NCBI GenBank assembly: GCA_000702025.1
Contig: JNKJ01000014.1
Location: forward strand, 124,001-188,000
DNA from: Blautia schinkii DSM 10518
GTDB lineage: Bacteria > Bacillota > Clostridia > Lachnospirales > Lachnospiraceae
Length of the DNA: 64,000 nucleotides
Reading direction: 5' to 3'
The translations under genes were made by a program, and so were the position numbers. The notes below the pieces were generated by a model. The model was not told the DNA's origin. It made no database searches and saw only the letters and a list, made by a program, of their open reading frames with translations. Below, piece by piece: positions 1-8,199 of this stretch. How positions within the stretch are numbered: the first letter of the stretch is position 1; the number at the start of each line of letters is the position of its first letter.

Positions 1-535
1 GGTTAAAGCCGTTTGTATCTCCCATAAGCAGCCGGACGATATAGTAAAACAGCAAAAAGCCAACTGTTGGAACAAACATAAACATCTTGCCCTTGATGGA
101 GCCAAAGCGATAATAGCCCGGAATCTGGACACCTGCATAAATACAGAACAGTATAGCACAAAGAAGGAAAGTTCCTATCATTTCCGGCAAGGTCAGGGCG
201 CTATTCTTAAAGCGCAGGATAAATGCCTGCACGCCCAGAGTGATCAACAATGCCAGAAAGCCCATCGCAAATATAATCAGGTATCTTCCGGCAACCAAGG
301 CGCTTTTTTTTGCCGGGAGGAAACCATAGAAGCGTTCCATACTGTTCTTCTCCACCACGGAAAACGTATAGCCGGTGGTCATGGCCATGACTGTGGCAGC
401 AAAGGACAGCCCCTCAAAGAGCGTACCTGTGAAAAATGTGATGAGCAGCGGCACCAGAAGTACCAGCAGCATAGATTTCAAGTAGGGTTTCAGAAGCAGG
501 TAGTCCAGCTTCATACATTTCACGGAAAGGTTCAT
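1..535 (-). CDS. ABC-2 type permease, partial (3' end beyond window)
   Basis: The N-terminal 178 codons of a membrane protein are visible; the gene continues past base 1. It begins MNLSVKCMKLDYLLLKPY and has at least four hydrophobic stretches (around residues 24-50, 80-100, 118-130 and 145-170) separated by short polar loops, with a conserved-looking EKNSMERFYGFLP loop. This is the layout of the ABC-2 permease partner found beside YtrA/GntR regulators. Its ATG overlaps the stop of the upstream ATPase by 4 bp (ATGA), so the two are translationally coupled. It is likely the membrane half of a two-component ABC exporter. The substrate cannot be read from sequence. Confidence 0.8.
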   Translation of the reverse strand, partial: MNLSVKCMKLDYLLLKPYLKSMLLVLLVPLLITFFTGTLFEGLSFAATVMAMTTGYTFSVVEKNSMERFYGFLPAKKSALVAGRYLIIFAMGFLALLITLGVQAFILRFKNSALTLPEMIGTFLLCAILFCIYAGVQIPGYYRFGSIKGKMFMFVPTVGFLLFYYIVRLLMGDTNGFN

Positions 536-1398
536 CTCATCGCCTCCTTCTCAGCCTGCCGGCTTACAAATACTACAATATCGTCAATCGTTGCCTGCAG
601 GGTATCAGTTTGCATATTTTCCGGTACGTCCTGTGTCCGAATAAGAGCTTCGTATCCCGTGGCAAAGGTTCTGACTCCAATCAGCAGATTCTCCAGATCT
701 GGCGTCAGGTTTTTTTTGTCCCCGCTGACAATGCGGTATCCCTCGACAAAATCCTCCTTGCTCCCCGTGAAAATCATCTTGCCAAGGTTGATGTAGGTAA
801 TATAGTCCGCTATCTTCTCAAGGTCGCTGGTGATATGGGTGGAAAAAAGAACGCTGTGCCGTCCGTCCTCAATATATCCGGAAAGGATTTCCAGCAGTTC
901 GTCACGGGAAACAGGATCAAGGCCGCTTGTCGGTTCGTCCAGAATCAGGAGCTTCGCGTCATAGGAAAAGGCGCAGGCCAGCATAAGCTTCATCTGCATC
1001 CCTTTGGATAGCTCCTTGACACGCTTCTCCTTTGCGATACGGAATTTTGTTAGCATGGACCAATAGGTTTTACTGCTCCATCCGGTGTAAAAAAGAGAAT
1101 ATGCCTTTTCCACATCAGCCATATTCCACTCGTCTACAAAGTAGCTGTTATCAAACACCACTCCTATATCCCGTTTAATCTCCTGCTCCTGCGCAAGATT
1201 GTCTTTCCCGAATACGGTTATGCTGCCGCTGTCGGGTTCAACCATATTGAGGATGGATTTGATGGTCGTTGTTTTGCCCGACCCATTAGGTCCGATCAGA
1301 CCCATGATAAACCCCTCCGGCAGAGAGAATGTGATATTGTCGAGGGTAAAATCCGCATAAGTTTTTGAGAGTGCTGTTACCTCCAGCATATTATTCAT
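532..1398 (-). CDS. ABC transporter ATP-binding protein (YtrB/ABC-2 partner type)
   Basis: This 288-residue nucleotide-binding subunit energises the ABC-2 permease encoded immediately downstream. Walker A GPNGSGKT is at residues 36-43, the signature is LSKGMQ (130-135), Walker B LLILDEP is at 150-156, and the H-loop is in FSTHIT. I chose the start MNNMLEV because the ABC fold begins there. Its ATG overlaps the stop of the GntR gene by a few bases (..ATGAATAA..), whereas the longer open frame only repeats the GntR gene in another frame. The signature is LSKGM rather than LSGGQ, as is usual in the ABC-2/YtrB group. Operon: GntR, ATPase, permease. Confidence 0.93.
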   Translation of the reverse strand: MNNMLEVTALSKTYADFTLDNITFSLPEGFIMGLIGPNGSGKTTTIKSILNMVEPDSGSITVFGKDNLAQEQEIKRDIGVVFDNSYFVDEWNMADVEKAYSLFYTGWSSKTYWSMLTKFRIAKEKRVKELSKGMQMKLMLACAFSYDAKLLILDEPTSGLDPVSRDELLEILSGYIEDGRHSVLFSTHITSDLEKIADYITYINLGKMIFTGSKEDFVEGYRIVSGDKKNLTPDLENLLIGVRTFATGYEALIRTQDVPENMQTDTLQATIDDIVVFVSRQAEKEAMR

Positions 1399-1774
1399 GA
1401 TAAATCCTCCTGCATTGTTCTTGAAATAGCGTACATATTTCTTCCTCGGTGGTCCCTGCCTTTCGAGCTTTTTGAAGTGCCTGGTCCATAAGCGATTTTG
1501 CTTCATCAAGCAGATGAGTCTTGATAGTCTCCGAACTTTTTTCTGCAACGAAACAGCCTCTTCCCTGAACCGTTTGCAGATAACCCTCGTTCTCCAACTC
1601 CGTATAGGCACGGTTGACGGTCAAAACCCCGACCTTGAGTTCCTTGGCCAGAGACCGAAGGGAAGGCAGCGTATCGCCCGGCGCAAGCTCGTCACTTAAA
1701 ATGGCCTGAATAATCTGGCGCTTGATTTGTTCATAGATAGGGCCTTCATAGTTATTGGATACGACAATCTTCAC
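1391..1774 (-). CDS. GntR-family transcriptional regulator, YtrA subfamily
   Basis: This is a short GntR protein (about 127 residues). A winged HTH at roughly residues 10-70 (GPIYEQIKRQI ... LPSLRSLAKEL ... VNRAYTELENEGYLQTVQGRGCFV) is followed by only two C-terminal helices, as in YtrA regulators. I chose a GTG start at 1774 because GGGGAGGAG lies 6-7 bases upstream; upstream in-frame codons run into the promoter. It probably represses its own operon through the perfect palindrome at 1801-1838 that covers the -10 box, with derepression by a cell-wall or membrane-active ligand as in B. subtilis ytr (inference). Confidence 0.9.
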   Translation of the reverse strand: MKIVVSNNYEGPIYEQIKRQIIQAILSDELAPGDTLPSLRSLAKELKVGVLTVNRAYTELENEGYLQTVQGRGCFVAEKSSETIKTHLLDEAKSLMDQALQKARKAGTTEEEICTLFQEQCRRIYHE

Positions 1775-1800
1775 GGCTTCTCCTCCCCATGCAACAGCAT

Positions 1801-1838
1801 ATACTGTTATACTGTTATGCCAATCAGTATAACAGTAT
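1801..1838 (-). promoter_or_regulatory. Operator of GntR operon: perfect 14-bp inverted repeat
   Basis: ATACTGTTATACTG is followed after 10 bp by its exact reverse complement CAGTATAACAGTAT. The right arm overlaps the -10 hexamer of the promoter, so a bound dimer would block RNA polymerase. The position directly upstream of the YtrA-like gene points to autorepression. Confidence 0.8.
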
Positions 1839-1854
1839 TGTGTTTTCATGTCAA
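1826..1854 (-). promoter_or_regulatory. Sigma-A promoter of the GntR-ABC operon
   Basis: Minus strand: TTGACA (1854-1849), 17-bp spacer, TATACT (1831-1826). The -35 is perfect and the -10 has five of six matches. The -10 lies inside the palindromic operator. Confidence 0.8.
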
Positions 1855-1940
1855 TAGGATATTCAAAGTGTAAATTTTGCCTCTGGCTTACAATGAACCC
1901 CTCTTTTGGTTAAACCAGAGAGAAATAAAAGACCCCGCTG

Positions 1941-2087
1941 TCATTCTTTAGGCAGGACGTCAATGCCGCCGCTATTCCCCGGATCTTTTGGGTTGTAACT
2001 AAAGTCGTCAGACGGGGAATCAGAACTGGCTGGTTCATCGGTATTGCCCTCCTGATCGTTATTACCTTTTTGATCATCCGCGTGGTG
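1941..2087 (-). pseudogene. Acidic 48-codon remnant downstream of the ATPase
   Basis: In the same frame as the ATPase that ends at 2106, and after two stop codons, there is an open stretch rich in D, N, S, P and G (DDQKGNNDQEGNTDEP ... NPKDPGN) ending in TGA. It has no ATG/GTG start and no ribosome site. The composition resembles the polar tail of an exported lipoprotein or permease rather than random translation. I read it as the left-over 3' end of a deleted gene. Non-coding sequence remains possible. Confidence 0.3.
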
Positions 2088-2105
2088 TCAAATGGAAAGA
2101 TGCTT

Positions 2106-2732
2106 TTATTTTTGCAGGACTCCTTTCCGAAGTCTGTAAACAACATCCGCCTGCTTGGCCATTTCACCCGAATGTGTCACCACTACAACACACTTGCCCT
2201 GTTCGTGGGCGCTGGCTTTGAGCAGCGCGGTGATTTCAGCGGCGGTGTCCTCGTCCAGATTGCCGGTCGGTTCATCCGCAAGCAAGAGGGCAGCGTCGGA
2301 AGCCAGCGCTCTCGCTATGGCTACGCGCTGTTGTTGACCGCCGGAGAGCTTTAACACATTGCGTTTCGCTTCCTCCTTTGTCAGCCCTACCTTTTCTAAA
2401 ACAGGAACAGGTGAGAGCGGGGAGACTAAATTCACATTTTCGGCGGGCGTGAGATAATCAATGAGGTTATAGCTTTGGAATATAAAGGCCACGTTATGGC
2501 GGCGGTGATAGGCAAGGCCGCTCTTGTTGATGTTCTCGCCGTCCAGCAGGATTTCTCCGCTTGACGGCTCGTCGAGGCCGCCGATCAGGGATAACAGTGT
2601 AGTCTTGCCGCAGCCGGAGGGTCCGAGAATGGCGTACATTTTTCCCGTTTCAAAGCTGGCGCTCAAGCCTTTCAAAACAGCCTTTTTATTTTCATAGGCA
2701 TATCCAATACCCGTACATTCTAAAACAGACAT
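2106..2732 (-). CDS. MacB/LolD-type ABC transporter ATP-binding protein
   Basis: This 208-residue ATPase should pair with the two FtsX-type permeases upstream. Walker A GPSGCGKT is at 37-44, the Q-loop is in IFQSYNL, the signature LSGGQQQR is at 129-136, and Walker B LLADEPTGNLD begins at 150. The LADEPTGNLD run is characteristic of the MacB/LolD/BceA exporter group. An AGGAGG ribosome site lies just before the ATG. It is the last gene of the HTH-RR-HK / permease-permease-ATPase locus. Likely role: energising extrusion of, or resistance to, membrane-active peptides or lipids (inference). Confidence 0.95.
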   Translation of the reverse strand: MSVLECTGIGYAYENKKAVLKGLSASFETGKMYAILGPSGCGKTTLLSLIGGLDEPSSGEILLDGENINKSGLAYHRRHNVAFIFQSYNLIDYLTPAENVNLVSPLSPVPVLEKVGLTKEEAKRNVLKLSGGQQQRVAIARALASDAALLLADEPTGNLDEDTAAEITALLKASAHEQGKCVVVVTHSGEMAKQADVVYRLRKGVLQK

Positions 2733-2744
2733 ATCATAATCCTC

Positions 2745-4148
2745 CTAACTCATTTTTGAGAGTATTTCTTTGGGTTTCAGCCGGATAATCGTATAGGAAG
2801 CGATGAGCACCGCACAGATAATCAGCAGCGCGCCTATACCATAAACCCATACCAGATACTCCGGCGCAACCGTAACGCTGATTTCCTTGATGGAATTTTC
2901 TGCGGATGGCTTGCCCGATAGTCCATCCATCATGGAGGAAAAATTACCTTGTGGAACCGATGTATTGTTCTCGCCTTGCAGGGTTTGGCTATCGACCACC
3001 TGATCCATGATATAGTCTCCGGCTGTATCCGCAACCGCGTAACTGGCGGGGTAAGCAATTCCAAATGCAATAGCGGCTATGATGACCGCCTCCAGGATAA
3101 ATTGACCGACGATTTTCGCCTTGCTCACACCGATTGACAGGAGGATGCCCGTTTCTTTCACGCGCCCTCGTGTCCAAATCGTAAGCAGCAGGGCGAGTAT
3201 GGCTACGCTTACCACGGAGATGACGATGATCAATGTGCTGACAAGGCTCTGCAAGGATTCCAAAGGATTGGCGATTGCGTCATATTCCTGTGTATCAATG
3301 GCAAGCTTAAAGGTCTTTCCTTTGATCCCCGGGTGATTGGCGATTCGGTCGTATACATTTTGAACACTCTGCGGGTCCTCAACAAAAATCTCTAAATCAG
3401 CAGGGACCTCTTCCATATTCGCTTCATTCGCGGTGGGAAAGTCAACGATCCCCTGATTGCCTGGTATCATGGATGTGGTCAGCGCGCCGTCTCCCGTTCC
3501 CTTCGTGCCCGAGAAAATACCGATAATCTCAACTTCAATCACTTTTTCAGGGAAGGCTCCGGCGTAATCGATGTATAGCTCCAAAGAATCGCCCACACTC
3601 AAATTGTTGTACTCGGCGAGCTCGTCTGAAATCAGGATGACATGCTCATCTTCATCCGTAATATGTCTGCCGGATTCCAGCTTCAACTTCCCGCTGGTAA
3701 AGCCGCTGTATTTCTCAGACGATAACGCAACCGCCATATTGGCGCTGTCACCGTATGGCGTCGTGTTCATCGTAAATCCCGCAGGAAGATACTTAAAGTT
3801 TTTCGCGGCCGCGAACACAACGTTGGTTGCCGACATATTCATATCCAGTACGCCTTCGACCTCTTTCAACGCCAAGAGGGTATCCCGCGTGATTTTGTCC
3901 CCGGCATAATAACTCATCGGCCCATATTTGCCCTGTTCTGTTTTCATGTTTTGGGGACTCATATCAATGTTCAATGAGATCTTCCCGCTGACGGAAGTGC
4001 GCACATCCTTTGCCGCATTCTTTGCGGAGCTTTGAATCGCAATGCCGGTCAATACAAAGGTTGCGATAATCGTAAGCACCAAAAGCAGAATCAGACTTTT
4101 TATCCTATGCCGGACGACGTAGAGTCCGGCTCTTTTTACAAAACCCAT
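2745..4148 (-). CDS. FtsX-family ABC permease
   Basis: A 467-residue permease with MacB-like topology: one N-terminal membrane helix (about 17-38), a large extracytoplasmic domain (about 45-290), then three C-terminal helices (about 300-325, 350-375, 430-455). The cytoplasmic loop RGRVKETGILLSIGVSKAKI is the FtsX signature before the third helix. The last residues KPKEILSKMS are shared with the next permease, so the two are probably duplicated and form a heterodimer. AGGAGG precedes the ATG, and the gene lies 12 bp from the ATPase. Confidence 0.93.
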   Translation of the reverse strand: MGFVKRAGLYVVRHRIKSLILLLVLTIIATFVLTGIAIQSSAKNAAKDVRTSVSGKISLNIDMSPQNMKTEQGKYGPMSYYAGDKITRDTLLALKEVEGVLDMNMSATNVVFAAAKNFKYLPAGFTMNTTPYGDSANMAVALSSEKYSGFTSGKLKLESGRHITDEDEHVILISDELAEYNNLSVGDSLELYIDYAGAFPEKVIEVEIIGIFSGTKGTGDGALTTSMIPGNQGIVDFPTANEANMEEVPADLEIFVEDPQSVQNVYDRIANHPGIKGKTFKLAIDTQEYDAIANPLESLQSLVSTLIIVISVVSVAILALLLTIWTRGRVKETGILLSIGVSKAKIVGQFILEAVIIAAIAFGIAYPASYAVADTAGDYIMDQVVDSQTLQGENNTSVPQGNFSSMMDGLSGKPSAENSIKEISVTVAPEYLVWVYGIGALLIICAVLIASYTIIRLKPKEILSKMS

Positions 4149-4158
4149 GTTTAGCCTC

Positions 4159-5532
4159 CTAACTCATTTTAGAAAGAATTTCTCGTGGTTTCAGTTTTAT
4201 GATCGACAGCGCCGATAAACAGGTGGCCGACAAAACGATCGCCAGCAGGCATACATAAATAAGCAGGGTTACATCTGCCGGCGCAGTAAGCAATGCAGAA
4301 GGCATTGGATTGCCCATAAGCCCTGTTTGTAATGCCTGTTCCTCAATCTGGAACACTTGCAGCTTGTCAAGAATTCCAGCTTCCACTTTACCTGAAACAT
4401 ACCCGGCGGCAAAGAAGGAACAAACAAAAGCAAGAACGGCCATCGCCAAAATCTCCGCGGCAAACTGGCCTAACACTTCTTTTTTTGATACGCCCACCGA
4501 AATCAATACGCCCGCTTCATGTACGCGCCCTCGCATTCGCATGGCCAGAACCAAAACCAGCACAGCCGTGCTGACCACGCTTACACATACCAGCAGGATT
4601 TTGATCAGATTCTGAATTGTTTGAAGCCCGGACGAGATTTTTTCATATTGAAAGTCGTCTTTCTGAATGAAAAATCTGTCCCAATCAATGGAATCCGTCT
4701 GCCGCACATGATTGACAATTTCATCTAAGTACAAAGGGTCTTGGATATAAAAGGATACGCCGCCGGTGTACTTACCGACCTGTGCCTCGCCCATGCCCGT
4801 CAGCAAAGCGTGGTCAGCGAATATCAGGTTGGAGCGGAGTCCCGCCGTAGGCTGATATTCCACATTCCCCTGCGGCTCCAGTTCCTTAAAAAGACCAATG
4901 ATTTCAGCCTTGACCACCGCTCCGGTCTCTTTCCTCGCGTTGAAAAACAGGCTGCCGTCCTGTGCAAGCTCGGCGGGCGATAGCGATACCGTATCGCCCA
5001 CGGATAACCCGTTCAGCGCCGCCAGCGTTTCGCTGAGCAGTATCCCGTTTTTGTCGTTGGGTGTAATATGCCTGCCTTCGGCAAGCTCCAGCACACCCTC
5101 CTGAAAATGGGGATGCAGAGCGGAGTAATGGTTTGCGGATACCTGGCCCATGCTGTTGTCCTCCGTGTGATGCGCTCCTGGCAAAAACTGCAAGCCCTTC
5201 GCGTACCCCGAATTCCTGCCGTTATAAAACTTGAGAGAATCGTTTTCCATGATTTCCTGTACCGCATCCTCGGTAATGACCGGACGTTTCTCATTGTCCG
5301 TTTCACTGGTTCCCTGTGCGGAAATATTCACAGCAGAGGAACGGATATGAAAGGCTGCCCCTACGGACGAGCGCATATTCGCTGCCACTTCTCCGGTAGC
5401 GTACAGGATGGAGAAGCAGGTCAGGACGAATGCTGAAACGGTAAACAGCAGCAGAAACAAAATCAGCGTTTTCCCTTTTTTCCGCGACAGATAGTACATC
5501 GTTCGCTTTAGAAAAGACATTTGCGTATTCAT
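4159..5532 (-). CDS. FtsX-family ABC permease
   Basis: This is the second half of the permease pair, about 457 residues, with the same plan: an N-terminal helix in the first 45 residues, a large extracellular domain, then three helices with the FtsX loop GRVHEAGVLISVGVSKKEVLG. It ends KPREILSKMS like its partner. The start is uncertain: the ATG at 5532 is 16 nt from GGGAGG, while a TTG at 5538 is 10 nt away and better placed. Codons farther upstream lie in the untranslated leader. It is separated from the sensor kinase by a strong terminator, so it is transcribed from its own promoter. Confidence 0.92.
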   Translation of the reverse strand: MNTQMSFLKRTMYYLSRKKGKTLILFLLLFTVSAFVLTCFSILYATGEVAANMRSSVGAAFHIRSSAVNISAQGTSETDNEKRPVITEDAVQEIMENDSLKFYNGRNSGYAKGLQFLPGAHHTEDNSMGQVSANHYSALHPHFQEGVLELAEGRHITPNDKNGILLSETLAALNGLSVGDTVSLSPAELAQDGSLFFNARKETGAVVKAEIIGLFKELEPQGNVEYQPTAGLRSNLIFADHALLTGMGEAQVGKYTGGVSFYIQDPLYLDEIVNHVRQTDSIDWDRFFIQKDDFQYEKISSGLQTIQNLIKILLVCVSVVSTAVLVLVLAMRMRGRVHEAGVLISVGVSKKEVLGQFAAEILAMAVLAFVCSFFAAGYVSGKVEAGILDKLQVFQIEEQALQTGLMGNPMPSALLTAPADVTLLIYVCLLAIVLSATCLSALSIIKLKPREILSKMS

Positions 5533-5658
5533 TCCCAATGAATATTTACCTCCCTTCGTGTTCTTTTTGTCTTCTAAGAAAGACCGGTCCCTTCCTAAAA
5601 GCATAGAATGAAACGGGCTTTGTTTATTGACAGGCTCATTGTAAAACACGAAGATCAT

Positions 5659-5692
5659 TTTACTATCCCGTTTGCATCACATTTTGATCACA
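5659..5692 (-). promoter_or_regulatory. Putative response-regulator target upstream of the permease-ATPase operon
   Basis: Two direct copies of TGTGAT (minus strand, 5692-5687 and 5681-5676) are spaced by exactly 11 bp, one helical turn, just upstream of a -10-like TAGTAA at 5664-5659. Tandem direct repeats with this spacing overlapping the -35 region are typical OmpR/PhoB-family binding sites. They lie between the two-component genes and the exporter genes. Confidence 0.45.
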
Positions 5693-5709
5693 TTTTTTCG
5701 CGGGCAAAA

Positions 5710-5750
5710 AAAATCGGAGCGGTTTCCTTTTAGGAAGCCGCTCCGATTTT
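5710..5750 (-). terminator. Rho-independent terminator after the histidine kinase
   Basis: The stem AAATCGGAGCGG/CCGCTCCGATTT continues through TTCC/GGAA, and a run of T follows on the minus strand. It is nearly symmetric and could act in both directions. Confidence 0.85.
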
Positions 5751-5764
5751 ACCCGTTTTATTTT

Positions 5765-7138
5765 TTAATGGAATAGAATTGAAAATCTCATCCCTATGTC
5801 CGTATTCTCTAAGTGATAATCAACCCCGTGTAAATCCAAAATGGACTTGACAATATAAAGCCCCAACCCGCTGCCGCCCGTGTCCCTGCTGCGAGATTTA
5901 TCTGTTCTATAGAAGGGCTCCCATACCCGTTTGAGCTCGTCCTCGCTGATATGAACACCGGTGTTTTCAACCGTTATGGCCTTCTCAGTAATATGAATTT
6001 CCACAACGCTGTTTTCAGGCGAATGCTTAACGGCGTTTCCTATGATATTGGATAGAGCCGTTCGCATTTGCGTCTTGTCTCCTCGGATGATGGGGTTCGC
6101 CTCATAGTGTCCGCGAATTTCAATCCGCTTATGTTCCGCCAAAGCGCCGTGCAATTGACGGCATTCGTCCGCAAGGCCGCAAAGGGATAGCTTCCGCAAA
6201 TCCAGACTGAGATTATCCAGCTTTGCGAGCGTTAAAATTTCACGCACCAGCTTTTCAATGGCTTCGGTCGTTTGGTACGCTTCCTGCAAATACGTATCCC
6301 TGTCCTTGAATTTTCCCACATTCAAAATCATCCCGTCAAGCTCGCCCTTGAGAATCGTCACAGGCGTTTTTAATTCGTGGGAGATGGCCGAAAAGAAATC
6401 CCTGCGCCGCTTGTCCTGCTCACGCTCTCTGTCAATATCCGCTTGCAGCTTTTCATTTGCGGATTGCAATTCACGAAGGGCGCCGTCCAGCCGTGCCGCC
6501 ATGTCGTTCAGGTTGCAGGCAAGGATTCCAATCTCATCGGTTCGGTTGACATCACACCGCCAGGTCATATCAAGCGCAGTCATTCGTTTTGATACATTGC
6601 TGATATTCACGACAGGCTTTGCTAGAAAACGGGAATAGAGAAAGGCAGCAAGAGCAGATAGGATTAGTACGATAGCAAAAACATAGGGAAAAACTTTTGC
6701 AAAGATACCCGTCATCTGCTGTGCCGCGCCAGCGTTCAAATTGGCAACGATGGAGAAAGGCCTTCCATCCTGCTCAAAGGTAGAGGTTACGGATGTGGCG
6801 GATGCCCCATCCATTGGCTTAGCCACTCCATCGTCAGCGGTATAGACGGATACGCCGATACCAATCACCCGTTTTCCGTTTTCATCAAAAATACCGGCTT
6901 TGGTATTGTTCTCCGTACAGAATGTGATGAGCATGCTTTCCCATTGCTCCATCGGCGCGTCTTTGACTTGCGCCGTCAGATTTTGCAGGTTGGTGGTGAA
7001 CTGGGCGGTCAATTCGCGTTCATATGTCTTTGGCATAAAAATCCGCAGGAAACCAAACATCAGCAGGCTGACGGCAAGCAGAATCGCGGCGATACCGAGA
7101 AATATTTTTGTGCTCAGGCTGTTTTTGATTTTACCCAT
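5765..7138 (-). CDS. Membrane sensor histidine kinase (HAMP, HisKA, HATPase)
   Basis: A 457-residue kinase. Membrane helix 1 is about 11-34, an extracytoplasmic sensor loop of about 115 residues follows, helix 2 is about 148-170, HAMP about 171-225 and a coiled linker about 225-248. The phosphoacceptor is His254 in AISHELKTPV. The catalytic domain has the N box NIIGNAVKHS, DTGGSGLGLYIVK as G1/G2, and an F box in WEPFYRTD. The start MGKIKNS overlaps the response-regulator stop by 8 bp. With its regulator it probably controls the neighbouring FtsX-type exporter, since TGTGAT repeats sit at that promoter. Confidence 0.95.
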   Translation of the reverse strand: MGKIKNSLSTKIFLGIAAILLAVSLLMFGFLRIFMPKTYERELTAQFTTNLQNLTAQVKDAPMEQWESMLITFCTENNTKAGIFDENGKRVIGIGVSVYTADDGVAKPMDGASATSVTSTFEQDGRPFSIVANLNAGAAQQMTGIFAKVFPYVFAIVLILSALAAFLYSRFLAKPVVNISNVSKRMTALDMTWRCDVNRTDEIGILACNLNDMAARLDGALRELQSANEKLQADIDREREQDKRRRDFFSAISHELKTPVTILKGELDGMILNVGKFKDRDTYLQEAYQTTEAIEKLVREILTLAKLDNLSLDLRKLSLCGLADECRQLHGALAEHKRIEIRGHYEANPIIRGDKTQMRTALSNIIGNAVKHSPENSVVEIHITEKAITVENTGVHISEDELKRVWEPFYRTDKSRSRDTGGSGLGLYIVKSILDLHGVDYHLENTDIGMRFSILFH

Positions 7139-7805
7139 CGATTCGATACCCCATTCCCCGAACAGTGGTAATAAAATCCTCGCCGAGCTTTTTCCGAATG
7201 CGCATGATGTGGTTGTTGACGACCCTTTCGTCACCTACAAAGTCATAGCCCCAAACGATACGGAGCAAATCGTCCCGCGTAAAAACCCGGTTCTTGTTCT
7301 CCAGCAGCAGCTTGAGCAATTCGTATTCCTTATAGGTAAACGGTGTTATGGTTCCGGAAACGCGCACTTCGCAAGCCTGTGTATCCATCATCACATTTTT
7401 GTGCACTAAAATAGGGGCGGCGTCCTCTGCGCTGTTTGTACCTCTCTGTTTTCTTCGCAGCACCGCTTCAATCCGCCGAATCACCAGATTCATGGAAAAG
7501 GGCTTGACAATATAATCATCGGCCTGCAAGTCAAAACCCTTCATCTGCTGTTCTTCTTCCTCCATGGCGGTGATGATGATGACAGGAACATCGGAGTCCT
7601 TGCGAAGCAGCTCCAGCGTTGCAAAACCGTCTATTTTCGGCATCATAATGTCAAGCAAAACCAAGTCATAGCTTGATTTCTGAAACATAGCCAGACCTTC
7701 CACGCCATTATAGGCGCTGTCTGTTTCAAAACCGTATTCCTGTAAAAATTCGACTAATATCTCTTGAATTTTATGTTCGTCTTCAATGACCAATATCCGG
7801 CTCAT
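7131..7805 (-). CDS. OmpR/PhoB-family response regulator
   Basis: A 224-residue regulator with the receiver in residues 1-115 (acidic pocket EDE at 8-10, phosphoacceptor Asp52 in LVLLDIMMPKIDG, conserved Lys in VKPF) and a C-terminal winged HTH (TPFTYKEYELLKLLLEN ... RVVNNHIMRIRKKLG ... GMGYRIDG). The ATG at 7805 follows AAAGGAGGGAACGA and overlaps the stop of the HTH gene by 4 bp, so HTH, regulator and kinase form one coupled unit. Confidence 0.95.
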   Translation of the reverse strand: MSRILVIEDEHKIQEILVEFLQEYGFETDSAYNGVEGLAMFQKSSYDLVLLDIMMPKIDGFATLELLRKDSDVPVIIITAMEEEEQQMKGFDLQADDYIVKPFSMNLVIRRIEAVLRRKQRGTNSAEDAAPILVHKNVMMDTQACEVRVSGTITPFTYKEYELLKLLLENKNRVFTRDDLLRIVWGYDFVGDERVVNNHIMRIRKKLGEDFITTVRGMGYRIDG

Positions 7806-7987
7806 TCGTTCCCTCCTTTTTTCCTGTTTCTCTTTAACCGCGCGTCTATCGGCTTGGTCGCATCTTTGGGTATCGCCCATGCGTGGCCGAACCGGACAGC
7901 TCCGTCAATACGACTTTCTGTGCACAGCACCTGTATTCTCCGTTCGGAAACGCCCCATTTTTTTGCGGCTTCCATATAATCGAGCAT
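7802..7987 (-). CDS. Small helix-turn-helix protein (MerR/excisionase-like fold)
   Basis: A 61-residue protein, MLDYMEAAKKWGVSERRIQV..., with the winged-helix pattern of small DNA-binding proteins common on clostridial mobile elements: EAAKKWGVSERRIQ helix-turn-helix, then GAVRFGHAWAIPKDA wing. The ATG at 7987 follows GGAGGGATTCC. The frame is open upstream and joins in frame to a recombinase fragment (see 7988-8173). It ends in a 4-bp overlap with the response regulator, so it may tune that operon. The target is unknown. Confidence 0.75.
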   Translation of the reverse strand: MLDYMEAAKKWGVSERRIQVLCTESRIDGAVRFGHAWAIPKDATKPIDARLKRNRKKGGNE

Positions 7988-8173
7988 GGAATCCCTCCGC
8001 TTAGAGTTTTCTTTATTATATACGGAGAAACGAACAATTACAAGCTGCACGAGCACCTCCGCCAGATCACTGCCGCCAATTCCTTTTCTCCGAAAATCCA
8101 ACCATTCCTCCCGTGTGAGGTTGCTGATATCCACCATGACCTCCGATTCGTACTTTACTGCTGTGGCACTCAT
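7988..8173 (-). pseudogene. YqaJ-type phage recombinase, N-terminal fragment fused in frame to the HTH gene
   Basis: A good ribosome site (AAGGAGG, then ATG at 8173) starts MSATAVKYESEVMVD. It is followed by LTREEWLDFRRKGIGGSD, the diagnostic N-terminal motif of YqaJ/lambda-exonuclease-like viral recombinases. Homology stops right after GGSDLAEV, and the frame continues through unrelated residues into the HTH protein without a stop. The nuclease core (usually about 200 more residues) is missing, so this is a deletion remnant from a prophage or integrative element. The chimera of about 123 codons could still be translated. Confidence 0.7.
8015..8043 (-). promoter_or_regulatory. Promoter for the HTH-RR-HK operon
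   Basis: Minus strand: TTGTAA (8043-8038), 17-bp spacer, perfect TATAAT (8020-8015), about 28 bp before the HTH start codon. It lies inside the recombinase remnant. Confidence 0.55.
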
Positions 8174-8199
8174 ATTCATCCTCCTTACAGGTGAGGATT

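Noticed and set aside
1910..2167. 85-codon minus-strand frame and the complementary hydrophobic plus-strand reading
   Set aside because: It overlaps the ATPase gene end and lacks a start signal; the hydrophobic plus-strand reading is the antisense of the acidic segment.
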